A stretch of DNA of 64,000 nucleotides, from positions 310,001 through 374,000 of the forward strand of contig NZ_FOWP01000003.1 in the NCBI RefSeq assembly GCF_900115475.1, written 5' to 3'. Positions within the stretch are counted from its first letter, which is position 1. Every line of letters starts with the position of its first letter. The notes under the pieces are model-generated. The model ran no database searches. It was not told where the DNA came from and worked only from the letters and a program-made list of their open reading frames with translations. Made by a program: the position numbers and the translations under genes. The stretch comes from Ectopseudomonas composti (GTDB taxonomy: Bacteria > Pseudomonadota > Gammaproteobacteria > Pseudomonadales > Pseudomonadaceae). Shown here piece by piece: positions 45,896 to 53,872 of the stretch.

Positions 45896-46174
45896 TCAGG
45901 TAGACCGTAGATCCGCAATCTCAGCATGGATGCTGTTGAGAATCTGATCCGCCTCGCCCTCCGGTGCCTGTTTTAGATAGGCCAGGATGAGTAAAGAGGC
46001 TGGGTGAACCGAAAGAATGGCGGCGACTTGCTCAATCTTCTCCAGCGAAGGCTTCCATTTACCGCGCTCAATTGCACTGATGTAGCTCTGGCTGGGGCCC
46101 AGTCCTTCCTGGGGCAATTCCCTCTGTTGCCGAAGCTCTTTAATCACCAGCCCAAGCGCTTCATTCAGTTCCAC
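45896..46174 (-). CDS. XRE-family helix-turn-helix regulator
   Basis: 92 residues with a canonical XRE motif: 'LGLVIKELRQQRELPQEGLGPSQSYISAIERGKWKPSLEKIEQVAAIL'. GTG 46174 is preferred because a GAGG sits 8 bp upstream; a TTG at 46219 would extend it by 15 residues. It is divergent from the gene at 46261 with a palindrome between (46223-46241), so it probably represses both. It may control the neighbouring defence genes. Confidence 0.8.
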   Translation of the reverse strand: MELNEALGLVIKELRQQRELPQEGLGPSQSYISAIERGKWKPSLEKIEQVAAILSVHPASLLILAYLKQAPEGEADQILNSIHAEIADLRST

Positions 46175-46222
46175 TTTTGCTGCCTCGCAAAAGGAACGAT
46201 GAAGCCTTTTCGAGGACAAATG

Positions 46223-46241
46223 AGCTATGCTGTATATAGCT
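46223..46241. promoter_or_regulatory. Inverted repeat in XRE / hypothetical divergent promoter
   Basis: AGCTAT-N7-ATAGCT overlaps a TATATAG-like -10 region between the divergent genes. Its size and position suit an XRE autoregulatory operator. Confidence 0.55.
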
Positions 46242-46260
46242 TAAATGTGGAAAGCCATCG

Positions 46261-46692
46261 ATGTTCACCACCCACCGGCATGCTGAAATCCCGCTCGCGC
46301 CAATATTTGGGGAGCCTTACCAGCTGTGGCGCTTTGTTGAGCTCGAGCAGCATCGTCCCTGGTTTTGCGTAACCCTCAACATTGGCAAGGGTAGAGCGAG
46401 CTGGAGAACGATGTACCTTGTTGCGTCCGAGGCCGAGCTGGAACAAATGCTGGAAGATACAGCTGCCAGCGCCAAAGTAGAGGACGTGCAAGTAATCACT
46501 CCCGCACGGCTGAATGGAACCGGCGCATGGCAGATGGAACCGCTTGCAGAGCTGGTCCGCATCTTCGATACCGATGACAAGGTATTGGGCTATGACCTCA
46601 AGACCGCGTCAGGGATTATCTACTCAGATAGAGATCACACCCCCTCGACCGACGTGGGACGCGCTCAAATCTACCGCTCCACGGCTGCCTAA
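46261..46692 (+). CDS. Hypothetical protein divergent from XRE regulator
   Basis: 143 residues, family not recognised. No signal or membrane segment. Visible features are an aromatic N-terminal region ('YQLWRFVELEQHRPWFCVTL'), an acidic 'ASEAELEQMLEDTAASAKVEDV' helix and a beta-rich C-terminus ('RIFDTDDKVLGYDLKTASGIIY'). It starts 20 bp after the palindrome shared with the XRE gene and ends 11 bp before the DUF6088-like gene, so it is probably co-transcribed with it. Confidence 0.5.
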   Translation: MFTTHRHAEIPLAPIFGEPYQLWRFVELEQHRPWFCVTLNIGKGRASWRTMYLVASEAELEQMLEDTAASAKVEDVQVITPARLNGTGAWQMEPLAELVRIFDTDDKVLGYDLKTASGIIYSDRDHTPSTDVGRAQIYRSTAA

Positions 46693-46703
46693 CTGCACGC
46701 GCC

Positions 46704-47279
46704 ATGAGCAGTCTCGCTGAGGTAATACTCACGCGAGTAGGGTGTCTACCTGAAGGGAGTCTGCTGTCGACTCGAGACCTTCTGCACCTAGGTAGTCGCA
46801 GTGCAGTGAACCAGGCTTTTTCCCGGCTAGCGAAGGATGGGCATTTGCTACGAGTGGCGCGCGGTCTATACGTAGCGCCAGTCACCACACGCTTCGGTAA
46901 GCGTTCTCCTGTGCCGGAGATGGTGATCCGTTCCCTGGCTGTGGCAACCCGAGAGGTAATCGTCGCCAACGGTGCATGGTCGGCCAATGCCTTAGGCTTG
47001 ACGCGGCAGATGCCTGTCCGGCAGATATTCCTCACCGGTGGTCGGTCGCGAATCCTGTATTTGGGTAAGACCGAAATAGTGATCAAGCATGCGCCGAAGT
47101 GGCAGATGGCTCTCGGGGACTCCTTTGCGGGTCAGGCGGTTCGAGCACTGGCCTGGTTGGGGCCACCTCAATCACGTGGGGCCGCGGTGAAGCTGAAAAA
47201 ACTGCTACCTGCTTGCGAATGGCGGGCTCTGCAATCAACTAGATCCCTGCTCCCGGCCTGGATGGCGGAGCTTATCTGA
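46704..47279 (+). CDS. DUF6088/AbiEi-like antitoxin-type regulator
   Basis: 191 residues. The N-terminal winged helix reads 'GSLLSTRDLLHLGSRSAVNQAFSRLAKDGHLLRVARGLYVAPV', the form found in DUF6088 and AbiEi proteins, followed by 'REVIVANGAWSANALGLTRQMPVRQIFLTGG'. These families act as transcriptional regulators and antitoxins, usually next to a nucleotidyltransferase toxin. No such toxin follows here. The family is known from defence-associated loci. Confidence 0.7.
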   Translation: MSSLAEVILTRVGCLPEGSLLSTRDLLHLGSRSAVNQAFSRLAKDGHLLRVARGLYVAPVTTRFGKRSPVPEMVIRSLAVATREVIVANGAWSANALGLTRQMPVRQIFLTGGRSRILYLGKTEIVIKHAPKWQMALGDSFAGQAVRALAWLGPPQSRGAAVKLKKLLPACEWRALQSTRSLLPAWMAELI

Positions 47280-47357
47280 CACACAAGGCGGGATCTCTGA
47301 GATATGACAGTCGGAGCACTTCATCGTCGGTTGGGTTTACCTACAACGCATTAGCAG

Positions 47358-47696
47358 ATGCACCATGCCGCCCTGGATGGACTCCCGACAAAACTGGCTG
47401 CAGATCTAGCACATGAGTTAGGCCTGCCATCCTCTCAGGTCGCAAAGTGGATCGGAGCATCACCTCGCCGGGCCGTCATGTCTCCACGGTCAAGTGAGGT
47501 CCTCTATCACCTTGTCGAGGTTTTGGATGCTCTTCTGGATCTCTATGACGGCAATCTTGATGGAGCCCTTAGATGGCTGACCTCGCCTAATCTGGCGCTG
47601 GCAGCTGAACGGCCGGTAGATCTGCTCGTTACGGAGCCTGGCTGCCGGGCAGTGCTCCAAGTCATCCGTTCCATGGAGCATGGCCTGCCTGTCTAA
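47358..47696 (+). CDS. MbcA/ParS/Xre-type antitoxin (DUF2384)
   Basis: 112 residues. The C-terminal half is the antitoxin domain: 'SSEVLYHLVEVLDALLDLYDGNLDGALRWLTSPNLALAAERPVDLLVTEPGCRAVLQVIRSMEHG', including the 'P...G..P.DLL' toxin-binding segment. The N-terminal helix-turn-helix ('DLAHELGLPSSQVAKWIG') is short. The usual partner is a RES-domain toxin immediately downstream, but none is present, so this is an orphan or a recruited regulator. Confidence 0.75.
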   Translation: MHHAALDGLPTKLAADLAHELGLPSSQVAKWIGASPRRAVMSPRSSEVLYHLVEVLDALLDLYDGNLDGALRWLTSPNLALAAERPVDLLVTEPGCRAVLQVIRSMEHGLPV

Positions 47697-47803
47697 CAGC
47701 CTCCAATCGGTTAAAGAAGCGCACGCCTGACCACGGCGTCCCTATCAAAAATGGCAAGTTTCTGACTTATAAGAGAGGCGAGAGGACTCCGTCCGCCCGG
47801 CTA

Positions 47804-48124
47804 GTGGAGCAAATCGAGCAGCAGGTACCGCGATCAGCTCGGAACCTGAATCATCCGCTTTGGCAGGTGCTCCGGACGTCAAAGTCGATCAAGACCTCAG
47901 CGTGCCAGTGGGTCCGGCAACTTGATCCTGAGATCCAGCGATTTGCGTTATCAAACGGAGAGGTGTCGATGGGCTGGGGGCGCCATACCTTGGAACCGTT
48001 GGAGCGGCGTGCAAGCCTGGATAGCCTTGCCGCTCTTACAATTATGCTCCGCCTCCATCATGAGCAAGGAAACCTGCTGGCAGTGTCGGATTTCGGTTGG
48101 AGCGATGCCACAAGCACTCCTTGA
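47804..48124 (+). CDS. Hypothetical protein with probably lost 5' end
   Basis: 106 codons from GTG 47804 ('EQIEQQVPRSARNLNHPLWQVLRTSK', 'LEPLERRASLDSLAALTIMLRLHHEQGN'). The same frame stays open upstream to ~47700 and reads convincing protein ('KNGKFLTYKRGERTPSARL'), but no start codon fits. The true N-terminus is therefore probably lost or frame-shifted. Family not recognised; such proteins occur beside mobile and defence genes. The end overlaps the start of the truncated GajA-like frame. Confidence 0.45.
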   Translation: MEQIEQQVPRSARNLNHPLWQVLRTSKSIKTSACQWVRQLDPEIQRFALSNGEVSMGWGRHTLEPLERRASLDSLAALTIMLRLHHEQGNLLAVSDFGWSDATSTP

Positions 48125-49150
48125 CGCACATTCTGTGTCGATTGGCGAGGGTGCGATCGCGCTGCACAGCGACACAGGCATCCCCTTCGCTCCCTTGGCA
48201 CGGGCTCGTCGCGATTGCTAGTGGCAGGGTTGCAAAGAGCTGCAGCTAGCGCCGCGCCAATTGCTCTTGTCGATGAGGTGGAATATGGGCTTGAACCTCA
48301 TCGGCTCATGCGATTCTTGGACTCCCTGGGCGCAAAGGACGCTGCCGCTCCGCTGCAGGTCTTCATGACGACTCACTCACCGGTCGCGCTGCGCGAATTG
48401 TCCGGCAGCCAGTTATTCGTTGTTCGGTCTGGGCCTCAACGCCACAGCGTTATGGCGGCAGGGGAGGCCAACGAAGTACAAAGTACCCTTCGGAAGGACC
48501 CAGAGGCATTCCTCGCCAAATCCATTATCGTTTGCGAGGGTGCCAGCGAGGTTGGCTTCGCGCGTGGCCTTGACCAATGGTGGGGCAGCCTTGGCGCTAC
48601 CTCATTCCTGGCTCATGGTGGCGCTTATGTGGACGCCGGCGGGGGAAGTCCCGATAACAGTCTTATCCGTGGAACGGCACTTCAGAACCTAGGCTATCGC
48701 GTGATGGTTTTTGTAGACGCCGACAAACCTTCGACCGCAGGGCTACCTGAAGCATTCTTGGCCGCAGGCGGACAAATTCTGACATGGCGACCAGGTCTCA
48801 CTCTGGAGGACGAGATCTTCCGCCATCTCAGTGACCAAGCACTCGATGCACTTCTGGCGAAAGCCGAAACAATAGTGGGTGCAGAGCTGATGAATGCGCA
48901 CATCCAGACGAAGTCCCAAGGACGTGTGACACTACATGACATCAAAGCTGAAAGACTTATTCAGGGCTACTTGCCCGCGACGCGAGAGCTTTTGGGAGCT
49001 GCATCTCGTATCCGCAACAGCGGGTGGTTCAAGTCGTTGACAACCTATCAGGAGGTTGCAAGGGACATCGTCGGCCCGTCTCTACAGAACGCCGACCCGG
49101 GCTTCATGGCAGTCACGAATCAGCTCTGGACGTTTACAAGTGCCCCTTGA
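48104..49150 (+). pseudogene. GajA-like OLD-family ATPase/Toprim nuclease, N-terminally truncated and frameshifted
   Basis: The visible part begins 'PQALLDAHSVSIGEGAIALHSDTGIP', changes frame near 48180-48185, then continues 'LRSLGTGSSRLLVAGLQRAA' (ABC signature), 'IALVDEVEYGLEPHRL' (Walker B) and 'VFMTTHSPVALREL'. A Toprim domain follows: 'IIVCEGASEVGFARGL' and 'VMVFVDADKPSTAG'. Walker A and the first ~200-250 residues of GajA are absent. From TTG/ATG-type starts near 48215 a 311-residue C-terminal product could still be made. Its stop overlaps the helicase gene, the Gabija gajA-gajB arrangement. Confidence 0.75.
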
Positions 49151-50567
49151 GATCGATCTTTTCGCTATTGAGCGTGGCTCCATAACAGCCCCCGCAGGTT
49201 GTGGAAAAACGCAATTGATTGCCGAGACGCTCATCGCGCATAGGCAGAGCAAACCCATACTCGTACTGACGCACACGAACGCAGGCGTTGCGGCCTTACG
49301 GGCACGCCTGAGACGAGCCGGCGTTCCTAACTCCGCATATCGAGTCTCCACCATTGATGGATTCTCGATGCGCCTCATCGCTAAGTTCCCAGCGCGAAGC
49401 GGCCATAACCCACAGATCTTACAGCTCCACCAGCCCAACACCGACTACCCTGCAATTCGGCACGCCGCCATGCTGTTACTGCAGGCAGGCCACCTTGCTC
49501 AGCCTCTCCGTGCCACTTACGCGCGCTTGCTTGTCGACGAATACCAGGACTGCAACGTCGTCCAGCACGCCATCGTGTCAGGTTTGGCCCAGGTGCTACC
49601 GACCTGCGTGCTCGGTGACCCAATGCAAGCCATCTTCGACTTTCGTGGCAATCGACTGGTGCATTGGGCGAATGAGGTGCAGCCCCTGTTCCCCGCGGCA
49701 GGAGAGCTGAGGATACCCTGGCGCTGGCGGCTGGCCGGAGCTGAGAACCTTGGGCAGTGGCTACTCGCCATACGGCAGCAACTTCAAGTTGGCCAGCCGG
49801 TGGATCTGCGCACGGCTCCGGCAGAAGTGCGCTGGGTGCAGCTCAACGCCGGGACCGAAGTCCAGCAGCGGCTGGTGGCCGCTAGAACCGAGTCACCCAA
49901 CGCTCGGGGCAGCGTCCTCATCATCGGGGACTCCATCAACGTGCAAGGTCGCCATCAGCTCACGAGCCAGACACCCGGCGCCATGGCCGTCGAAGCCGTC
50001 GACCTAAGGGACCTCGTCAACTTCGCCAGGAACTTTAACCTGCAGGGTGCCAATGCTCTGGCACAACTTGCGGAATTTGCTTCAAGCGTGATGACGGGGG
50101 TAGGTGCAGCAAACCTGCGAACGCGTGTGGAGTCTCTGCGCACAGGACGTGCCCGAACGCCACCGACCCCGGCCGAGGCCGAGGCCGTCGCATTCGTCGG
50201 GGAGCCAACACCGCAGCGAGCACTCCTTGTGCTCAACGCCCTCGCCGAACAGCCGGGGGCACGGGTGTACCGACCGGAAGTTCTGCACTGCTGCCGGTCC
50301 GCTATGCAAGCTGTGGCGGGAGGTACAGCCGACTTTCTGAGTGCAGCCATTCAAGCGCGAGAACGCAATCGACACCTTGCCCGCCCCATCGCAAGACGCT
50401 CGGTAGGCAGCACATTACTTCTCAAGGGGCTCGAGGCGGATGTCTCGGTTGTTCTGCATCCTGAACTTATGACCGCTCAGAATCTGTATGTCGCCCTGAC
50501 GAGGGGCGCAAGGCACGTAGTGGTGTGTTCATCGAACCCCATCCTGATGCCTGTGAACAACGGCTGA
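49140..50567 (+). CDS. UvrD-like helicase, GajB-like
   Basis: 475 residues from GTG 49140, which overlaps the end of the GajA-like gene. Superfamily 1 motifs are 'GSITAPAGCGKTQLIAETL' (Walker A), 'ILVLTHTNAGVAALRARL' (Ia), 'RLLVDEYQDCNVVQHAI' (Walker B, DExQ), 'CVLGDPMQAIFDF' (III) and a C-terminal 'NLYVALTRGARHVVV' (VI). Length and gene order match GajB of Gabija. With GajA broken the system is probably inactive, though the helicase itself looks intact. An upstream in-frame start at 49056 is not needed. Confidence 0.82.
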   Translation: MPLEIDLFAIERGSITAPAGCGKTQLIAETLIAHRQSKPILVLTHTNAGVAALRARLRRAGVPNSAYRVSTIDGFSMRLIAKFPARSGHNPQILQLHQPNTDYPAIRHAAMLLLQAGHLAQPLRATYARLLVDEYQDCNVVQHAIVSGLAQVLPTCVLGDPMQAIFDFRGNRLVHWANEVQPLFPAAGELRIPWRWRLAGAENLGQWLLAIRQQLQVGQPVDLRTAPAEVRWVQLNAGTEVQQRLVAARTESPNARGSVLIIGDSINVQGRHQLTSQTPGAMAVEAVDLRDLVNFARNFNLQGANALAQLAEFASSVMTGVGAANLRTRVESLRTGRARTPPTPAEAEAVAFVGEPTPQRALLVLNALAEQPGARVYRPEVLHCCRSAMQAVAGGTADFLSAAIQARERNRHLARPIARRSVGSTLLLKGLEADVSVVLHPELMTAQNLYVALTRGARHVVVCSSNPILMPVNNG

Positions 50568-50590
50568 GCCTTATTGTTGCGTTTGCGCAC

Positions 50591-50621
50591 TTGACCTTGC
50601 CATCGTGTCAAGGTCGATACT
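50591..50621 (+). promoter_or_regulatory. CueR/MerR-type promoter of the copper chaperone gene
   Basis: -35 TTGACC (50591-50596) and -10 GATACT (50616-50621) are separated by 19 bp, the over-long spacing typical of MerR-family activation. The dyad ACCTTG (50594-50599) / CAAGGT (50609-50614) lies between them and matches CueR operators. No cueR is in the window, so a regulator elsewhere must act. Confidence 0.82.
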
Positions 50622-50665
50622 GTCTGTGCGGTAACTTGAGCCGCGGACGAAATGAGGTGAGAGAG

Positions 50666-50866
50666 ATGTTCAGCCTGAATGTTTCGGGTATGGGTTGTGG
50701 CAGTTGCGTCAGCAAAATCACGAAGGCCATCCAGACGCTGGATCAGGACGCACGCGTAGAGGTGGATCGGGCAGCCGGCAAGGTCACTGTAGAGAGCACA
50801 GAAAGTGCCGAATCGATCCGCGAGCTGATCCAGGAGCTTGGTTATGCGGCCCAGGTCAGCGCTTGA
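50666..50866 (+). CDS. copZ: CopZ-like heavy-metal-associated chaperone
   Basis: 66 residues, a single HMA domain: 'MFSLNVSGMGCGSCVSKITKAIQTLD' with the GMGCGSC (CxxC) Cu(I) site and 'RELIQELGYAAQV' at the end. It is cytoplasmic and probably hands Cu(I) to a P-type ATPase. ATG 50666 has GAGGTGAGAG upstream. It is controlled by the CueR-type promoter 45 bp upstream, unlike the CopR-controlled genes nearby. Confidence 0.85.
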   Translation: MFSLNVSGMGCGSCVSKITKAIQTLDQDARVEVDRAAGKVTVESTESAESIRELIQELGYAAQVSA

Positions 50867-50885
50867 GCGCTGGCCTGCCGACCGA

Positions 50886-51200
50886 CTAAATCTCCAGTTC
50901 TGAGAGCTCTTTCAGCCCGTGAATACTGGTGACCTCGTTAGTAATACCTTCATCCCCATCTCGGCCGCGAAGCCAGTTTGAGTGATCGCCTGGCTCGCGC
51001 ATTTCCAGCGTGTCATAGGAGTAGCGCTTTCGCTTGAACAGGCTTTTCAATGCGGCGAACTCGTGGCTTTTCTCGTCTTCTATTCCGACGACTTTTCCTA
51101 CAAGCGCCTCCCAATGACCGACGCCGTCGGCCAGCATCGCCTGGTAAGTCTCTGGGTCCAGCAAGGCTTGCTGTTTGAAATGAATGATGCGGTGTGTCAT
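50886..51200 (-). CDS. Hypothetical protein next to copZ
   Basis: 104 residues, family not recognised. No signal or membrane segment; charged throughout ('KVVGIEDEKSHEFAALKSLFKRKRYSYDTLEMREPGDHSNWLRG'). It is convergent with copZ (19 bp between stops) and lies 51 bp downstream of bufC on the same strand. Its origin may be independent of the copper genes. Confidence 0.45.
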   Translation of the reverse strand: MTHRIIHFKQQALLDPETYQAMLADGVGHWEALVGKVVGIEDEKSHEFAALKSLFKRKRYSYDTLEMREPGDHSNWLRGRDGDEGITNEVTSIHGLKELSELEI

Positions 51201-51251
51201 AGACGCGCTCGGGAGTGGCCAAAGAGAAGCCGCTAGCCTATAGGTTCCGGG

Positions 51252-52043
51252 TCATTCGTGAATAGTTGCCCTGAGCTTTAGCAAACCTTCGTTGACCCAC
51301 AATTTCAACCAAGTTGCGGCCTGCAGGGGGGCTTGCTCTCCATGTGTTGCGCTCAATGACTCGCAGAGTTCGGCGAACGATCCACCCTCGACGAAAAACC
51401 GCAATGCTGACGCCTCTTCTGGCTCCAGGCTTCGGTACTGGCATACGAGGTTATGACGCCAGACCAGACAGTCTCGATTCCCGGCTGGTTGGGTGGCAAC
51501 GGGAAGCAGATCCCCAGACTTGGCAGCCTTCCACAGCGCCAGGGTGTTGTACTGCAATCGCAGCCATCTGGCAGATGGAGTCAGGGAAACCCTGAATGAA
51601 ACCCAGTCTTCAGCCGAAAACTCACTGATGGCCTGCAGTGAAAGCGCTTCGACATCCTGAGCATCGAAAGCCAGTGTAAAAGCCCACTCCAGCTCCGCGA
51701 GTTCGCGCATCGGTGAAAGTTGAGGTTCCGCAATGTAGCTGCGAATGAACTCGGGCAGCTTTTCACCCAGCCAGCGAATGCTGAAATGCCGCGGTGGCCA
51801 GGCGGCGATATAGGCCAGTGCGAGTTGCTCGAACGACTCTTCTCCCAGCCATTGCTGCAGCGCCGGGAAATCCTCGCGCAGCACCGCCAGCAGGCGCGAG
51901 CGATAGGCGTTATGGTAGATCCGCAGGCCTTCGAGGGCACTCAGCGCAGTGCAACCCCGGACTTGCTCCAAAAGCTCGTTGGAGGGCAGGGCACCATCTG
52001 TCAGGTAAGTTTCAAATGCAGTCTGTAAGGCGCTTAGGCTCAA
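51252..52043 (-). CDS. bufC: BufC/HvfC-type DUF2063 DNA-binding-domain protein
   Basis: 263 residues. The N-terminal DUF2063 part reads 'LQTAFETYLTDG', 'GLRIYHNAYRSRLLAVLREDFPALQQWLGEESFEQLALAYI' and 'HFSIRWLGEKLPEFI'; a C-terminal part follows. It is the partner subunit of DUF692 enzymes in bufferin (and methanobactin-like) peptide maturation. The label 'DNA-binding' is historical. Translation is coupled to bufB by an ATGA overlap. Confidence 0.82.
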   Translation of the reverse strand: MSLSALQTAFETYLTDGALPSNELLEQVRGCTALSALEGLRIYHNAYRSRLLAVLREDFPALQQWLGEESFEQLALAYIAAWPPRHFSIRWLGEKLPEFIRSYIAEPQLSPMRELAELEWAFTLAFDAQDVEALSLQAISEFSAEDWVSFRVSLTPSARWLRLQYNTLALWKAAKSGDLLPVATQPAGNRDCLVWRHNLVCQYRSLEPEEASALRFFVEGGSFAELCESLSATHGEQAPLQAATWLKLWVNEGLLKLRATIHE

Positions 52044-52876
52044 AGGGTTGCCCTCGATATCACGCCATTGGCGATAGCTCGGGCATGCTCCAACTCGGAT
52101 AACAGATCCTCGAACGGTGGAAAATGATCATCCCGCTCGATCAACGTCGACGTTGGACCCAAGTAGCTCAAAGTCTTGCTGTAGAGTGCCCAAACCGGGT
52201 CAGCGATGGGCTGGTCGTGGGTGTCGATGAGGTATTGCCCGTAATCGCTATGCCCGGCCAGGTGAATTTGACGAATCCGCTCGTGCGGCAATTCCAAGAT
52301 GAACTGCCATGGGTCGAAATCCTGATTTCGTGCGCTGACGTAGACGTTGTTCACGTCAAGGAGCAATTCGCAACCGGTCAGGAAACTCAGTTCCGAGAGA
52401 AACTGCGATTCGCTCATGCTGGACGTCTTCCACTGCACGTAAGAAGAAACGTTCTCCAGCACAATGGGACGTTCCAGAACATCCTGCACTAGACGCACCC
52501 GCGCGGCGACATGCAGCAGGCTTTCTTGGGTAAACGGCAGCGGCAGCAGGTCGTGGAGTTGATGGGCGTTGCCGCGACTCCAGCACAAGTGGTCGGAAAC
52601 CCACTGGGGCTGTACCCGGTCCGCCAGTTGCTTGAGCTGTCGTAGGTAGCCCATGTCCAGGTTATGCGAACCGCCGATCGACAGCGATACTCCGTGCATC
52701 ACCAACGGGTATTGCTCGCCAATCGCATCGAGAAAGTAGAGGGCCTTGCCACCGCCCACCAGGTAATTCTCGGAAATGATCTCAAACCAGTCGACCGCAG
52801 GTCGCTGTTCAAGAATCTGCTGGTAATACTCACTGCGAAGGCCAAGACCGAACCCCAGTGTTTTGTGCTTACTCAT
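52040..52876 (-). CDS. bufB: BufB, DUF692 multinuclear iron enzyme
   Basis: This 278-residue TIM-barrel enzyme has 'GLGLRSEYYQQIL', 'WFEIISENYLVGGG', 'MHGVSLSIGG', 'WVSDHLCWS', 'VLENVSSYV', 'LLLDVNNVYVSA', 'IHLAGHSDY', 'IDTHDQPI' and 'TLIERDDHFP', the His/Asp/Glu set of MbnB/BufB-type iron enzymes. In bufferin biosynthesis it converts precursor cysteines to thiooxazole groups that bind copper, acting with BufC. Upstream lies the precursor gene bufA on the same strand. Confidence 0.88.
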   Translation of the reverse strand: MSKHKTLGFGLGLRSEYYQQILEQRPAVDWFEIISENYLVGGGKALYFLDAIGEQYPLVMHGVSLSIGGSHNLDMGYLRQLKQLADRVQPQWVSDHLCWSRGNAHQLHDLLPLPFTQESLLHVAARVRLVQDVLERPIVLENVSSYVQWKTSSMSESQFLSELSFLTGCELLLDVNNVYVSARNQDFDPWQFILELPHERIRQIHLAGHSDYGQYLIDTHDQPIADPVWALYSKTLSYLGPTSTLIERDDHFPPFEDLLSELEHARAIANGVISRATL

Positions 52877-52920
52877 TCAAGACTCCAGCAGGGGAGTGGC
52901 AGGCACTCCCCGCAACGGCA

Positions 52921-53181
52921 TTATTCGCTGGTCTTACCACCGGCCTCATCGCACTTGGCCTGAGTCATCAGCTTGAAACCCTGGCCTTTACATTCTCCCT
53001 GGCCTTTGCAGGCATTTTTGGCGGTCATGCAGTCGTTCTGGCCCTTGCAACCGTTGACGCCGAAGCACTTCACTTCAGCTGCTTTGGTGTCCTGGGCGGC
53101 CTGGACAGGCAGGGTAGCAAACAGGCTGGCGGCCACGAGAGCCAGAGCGGCACCGGTAGCGACGTTGGATTTATTCGACAT
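52921..53181 (-). CDS. bufA: Bufferin precursor BufA (DUF2282)
   Basis: 86 residues. A long signal peptide ('ATGAALALVAASLFATLPVQAA') is followed by a Cys-rich core, 'KCFGVNGCKGQNDCMT', 'NACKGQGECKGQGF' and 'QAKCDEAGG', six cysteines in all, matching DUF2282 bufferin precursors. The modified peptide is exported and sequesters copper in the periplasm. The 44 bp to bufB may hold a partial attenuator so that the peptide exceeds the enzymes. No DoxX-type bufD follows. Confidence 0.85.
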   Translation of the reverse strand: MSNKSNVATGAALALVAASLFATLPVQAAQDTKAAEVKCFGVNGCKGQNDCMTAKNACKGQGECKGQGFKLMTQAKCDEAGGKTSE

Positions 53182-53260
53182 AGTGACAATCTCTCTTAAT
53201 TGTTGGTGGTCTTATCCGCGGGTGCGAATGACCCTGATTAGCTTAGGCATCGCTGCCGTG

Positions 53261-53301
53261 CATGCCCTCCCAAGAAATTCGCAAGGCTTTATGAGGGCAT
53301 G
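53261..53301. promoter_or_regulatory. 9-bp inverted repeat upstream of bufA
   Basis: CATGCCCTC (53261-53269) and GAGGGCATG (53293-53301) are exact complements 80-120 bp upstream of the bufA start. It could be an operator for the buf unit. No CopR-type box was seen close to bufA on its own side. Confidence 0.45.
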
Positions 53302-53351
53302 AAAGACAGTACCGAGCCTTCTGGATGGGCTACAAGAAAGAAATAGCAACC

Positions 53352-53365
53352 TGACAGAACCGTAA
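53352..53365. promoter_or_regulatory. Degenerate CopR-type box
   Basis: TGAC-N5-CGTAA, two mismatches from TTAC-N5-TGTAA, about 107 bp upstream of the small gene at 53472. Confidence 0.45.
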
Positions 53366-53471
53366 TGTTCGGCTCAGGTTGCTGACAGGCCCTCTTAGTT
53401 AACGTGACATCGAGCCTAAAGCTCGGCCTCTGCAGCTGCAGGGACCACTTAACTTACGAGGAATACCCAAA

Positions 53472-53678
53472 ATGAAATCGATCAAAGCTCTGTTTGTAGT
53501 TACTGCTCTGAGCATCTCCAGCTTGGCAATGGCTGAAGGTGGTGCTGACCGAACCTTCGCGCGCATGGAGCAGGCACGCCAGACGTCTCTGGAGGCCTAC
53601 CGGGTGGCCCAGCAGCAGAAAGTTGAGGCTCCTGTAGCCAGCAGTCCAACCGAGCAAGCAGAGCACACCAACTGCTGA
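53472..53678 (+). CDS. Small copper-associated periplasmic protein (PtrA-like leader)
   Basis: 68 residues: signal peptide ('ALFVVTALSISSLAMA') then 'EGGADRTFARMEQARQTSLEAYRVAQQQ'. The EGGADR..ARM motif recurs in the proteins at 29042 and 60026 and in PtrA-type co-regulated proteins of Pseudomonas cop loci. The C-terminus ends '-HTNC', possibly a metal ligand pair. It lies upstream of copA with its own box. Function unknown. Confidence 0.65.
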   Translation: MKSIKALFVVTALSISSLAMAEGGADRTFARMEQARQTSLEAYRVAQQQKVEAPVASSPTEQAEHTNC

Positions 53679-53689
53679 AGTCATCTACC

Positions 53690-53703
53690 TTACAGAAATG
53701 TAA
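53690..53703. promoter_or_regulatory. CopR/CusR-type box of the copA operon
   Basis: TTACAGAAATGTAA fits TTAC-N5-TGTAA exactly and continues ATCACCC. It lies 170 bp upstream of copA; known Pseudomonas cop boxes lie at similar sites. Confidence 0.75.
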
Positions 53704-53872
53704 TCACCCGGATGGTTGAAATATGGCAGTTTCATACTGCTCTTCGTCGGTAAGGCATTGTGCAATGCACCGACGTGGAAAGTTGAGGGGTAAATCCCCG
53801 ACATTGAAGCAGCCATGAACCCGAGACCGGGCACACCATCACCGGCTCATTTGACGGATTGGACAAAACGGC

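Noticed and set aside
47358..47803. Complete toxin-antitoxin pair with a RES toxin
   Set aside because: The sequence after the antitoxin does not encode a RES domain in any frame I could read.
50867..50885. Terminator after copZ
   Set aside because: A palindrome overlaps the copZ stop region, but it lies inside the coding end and has no T-run.
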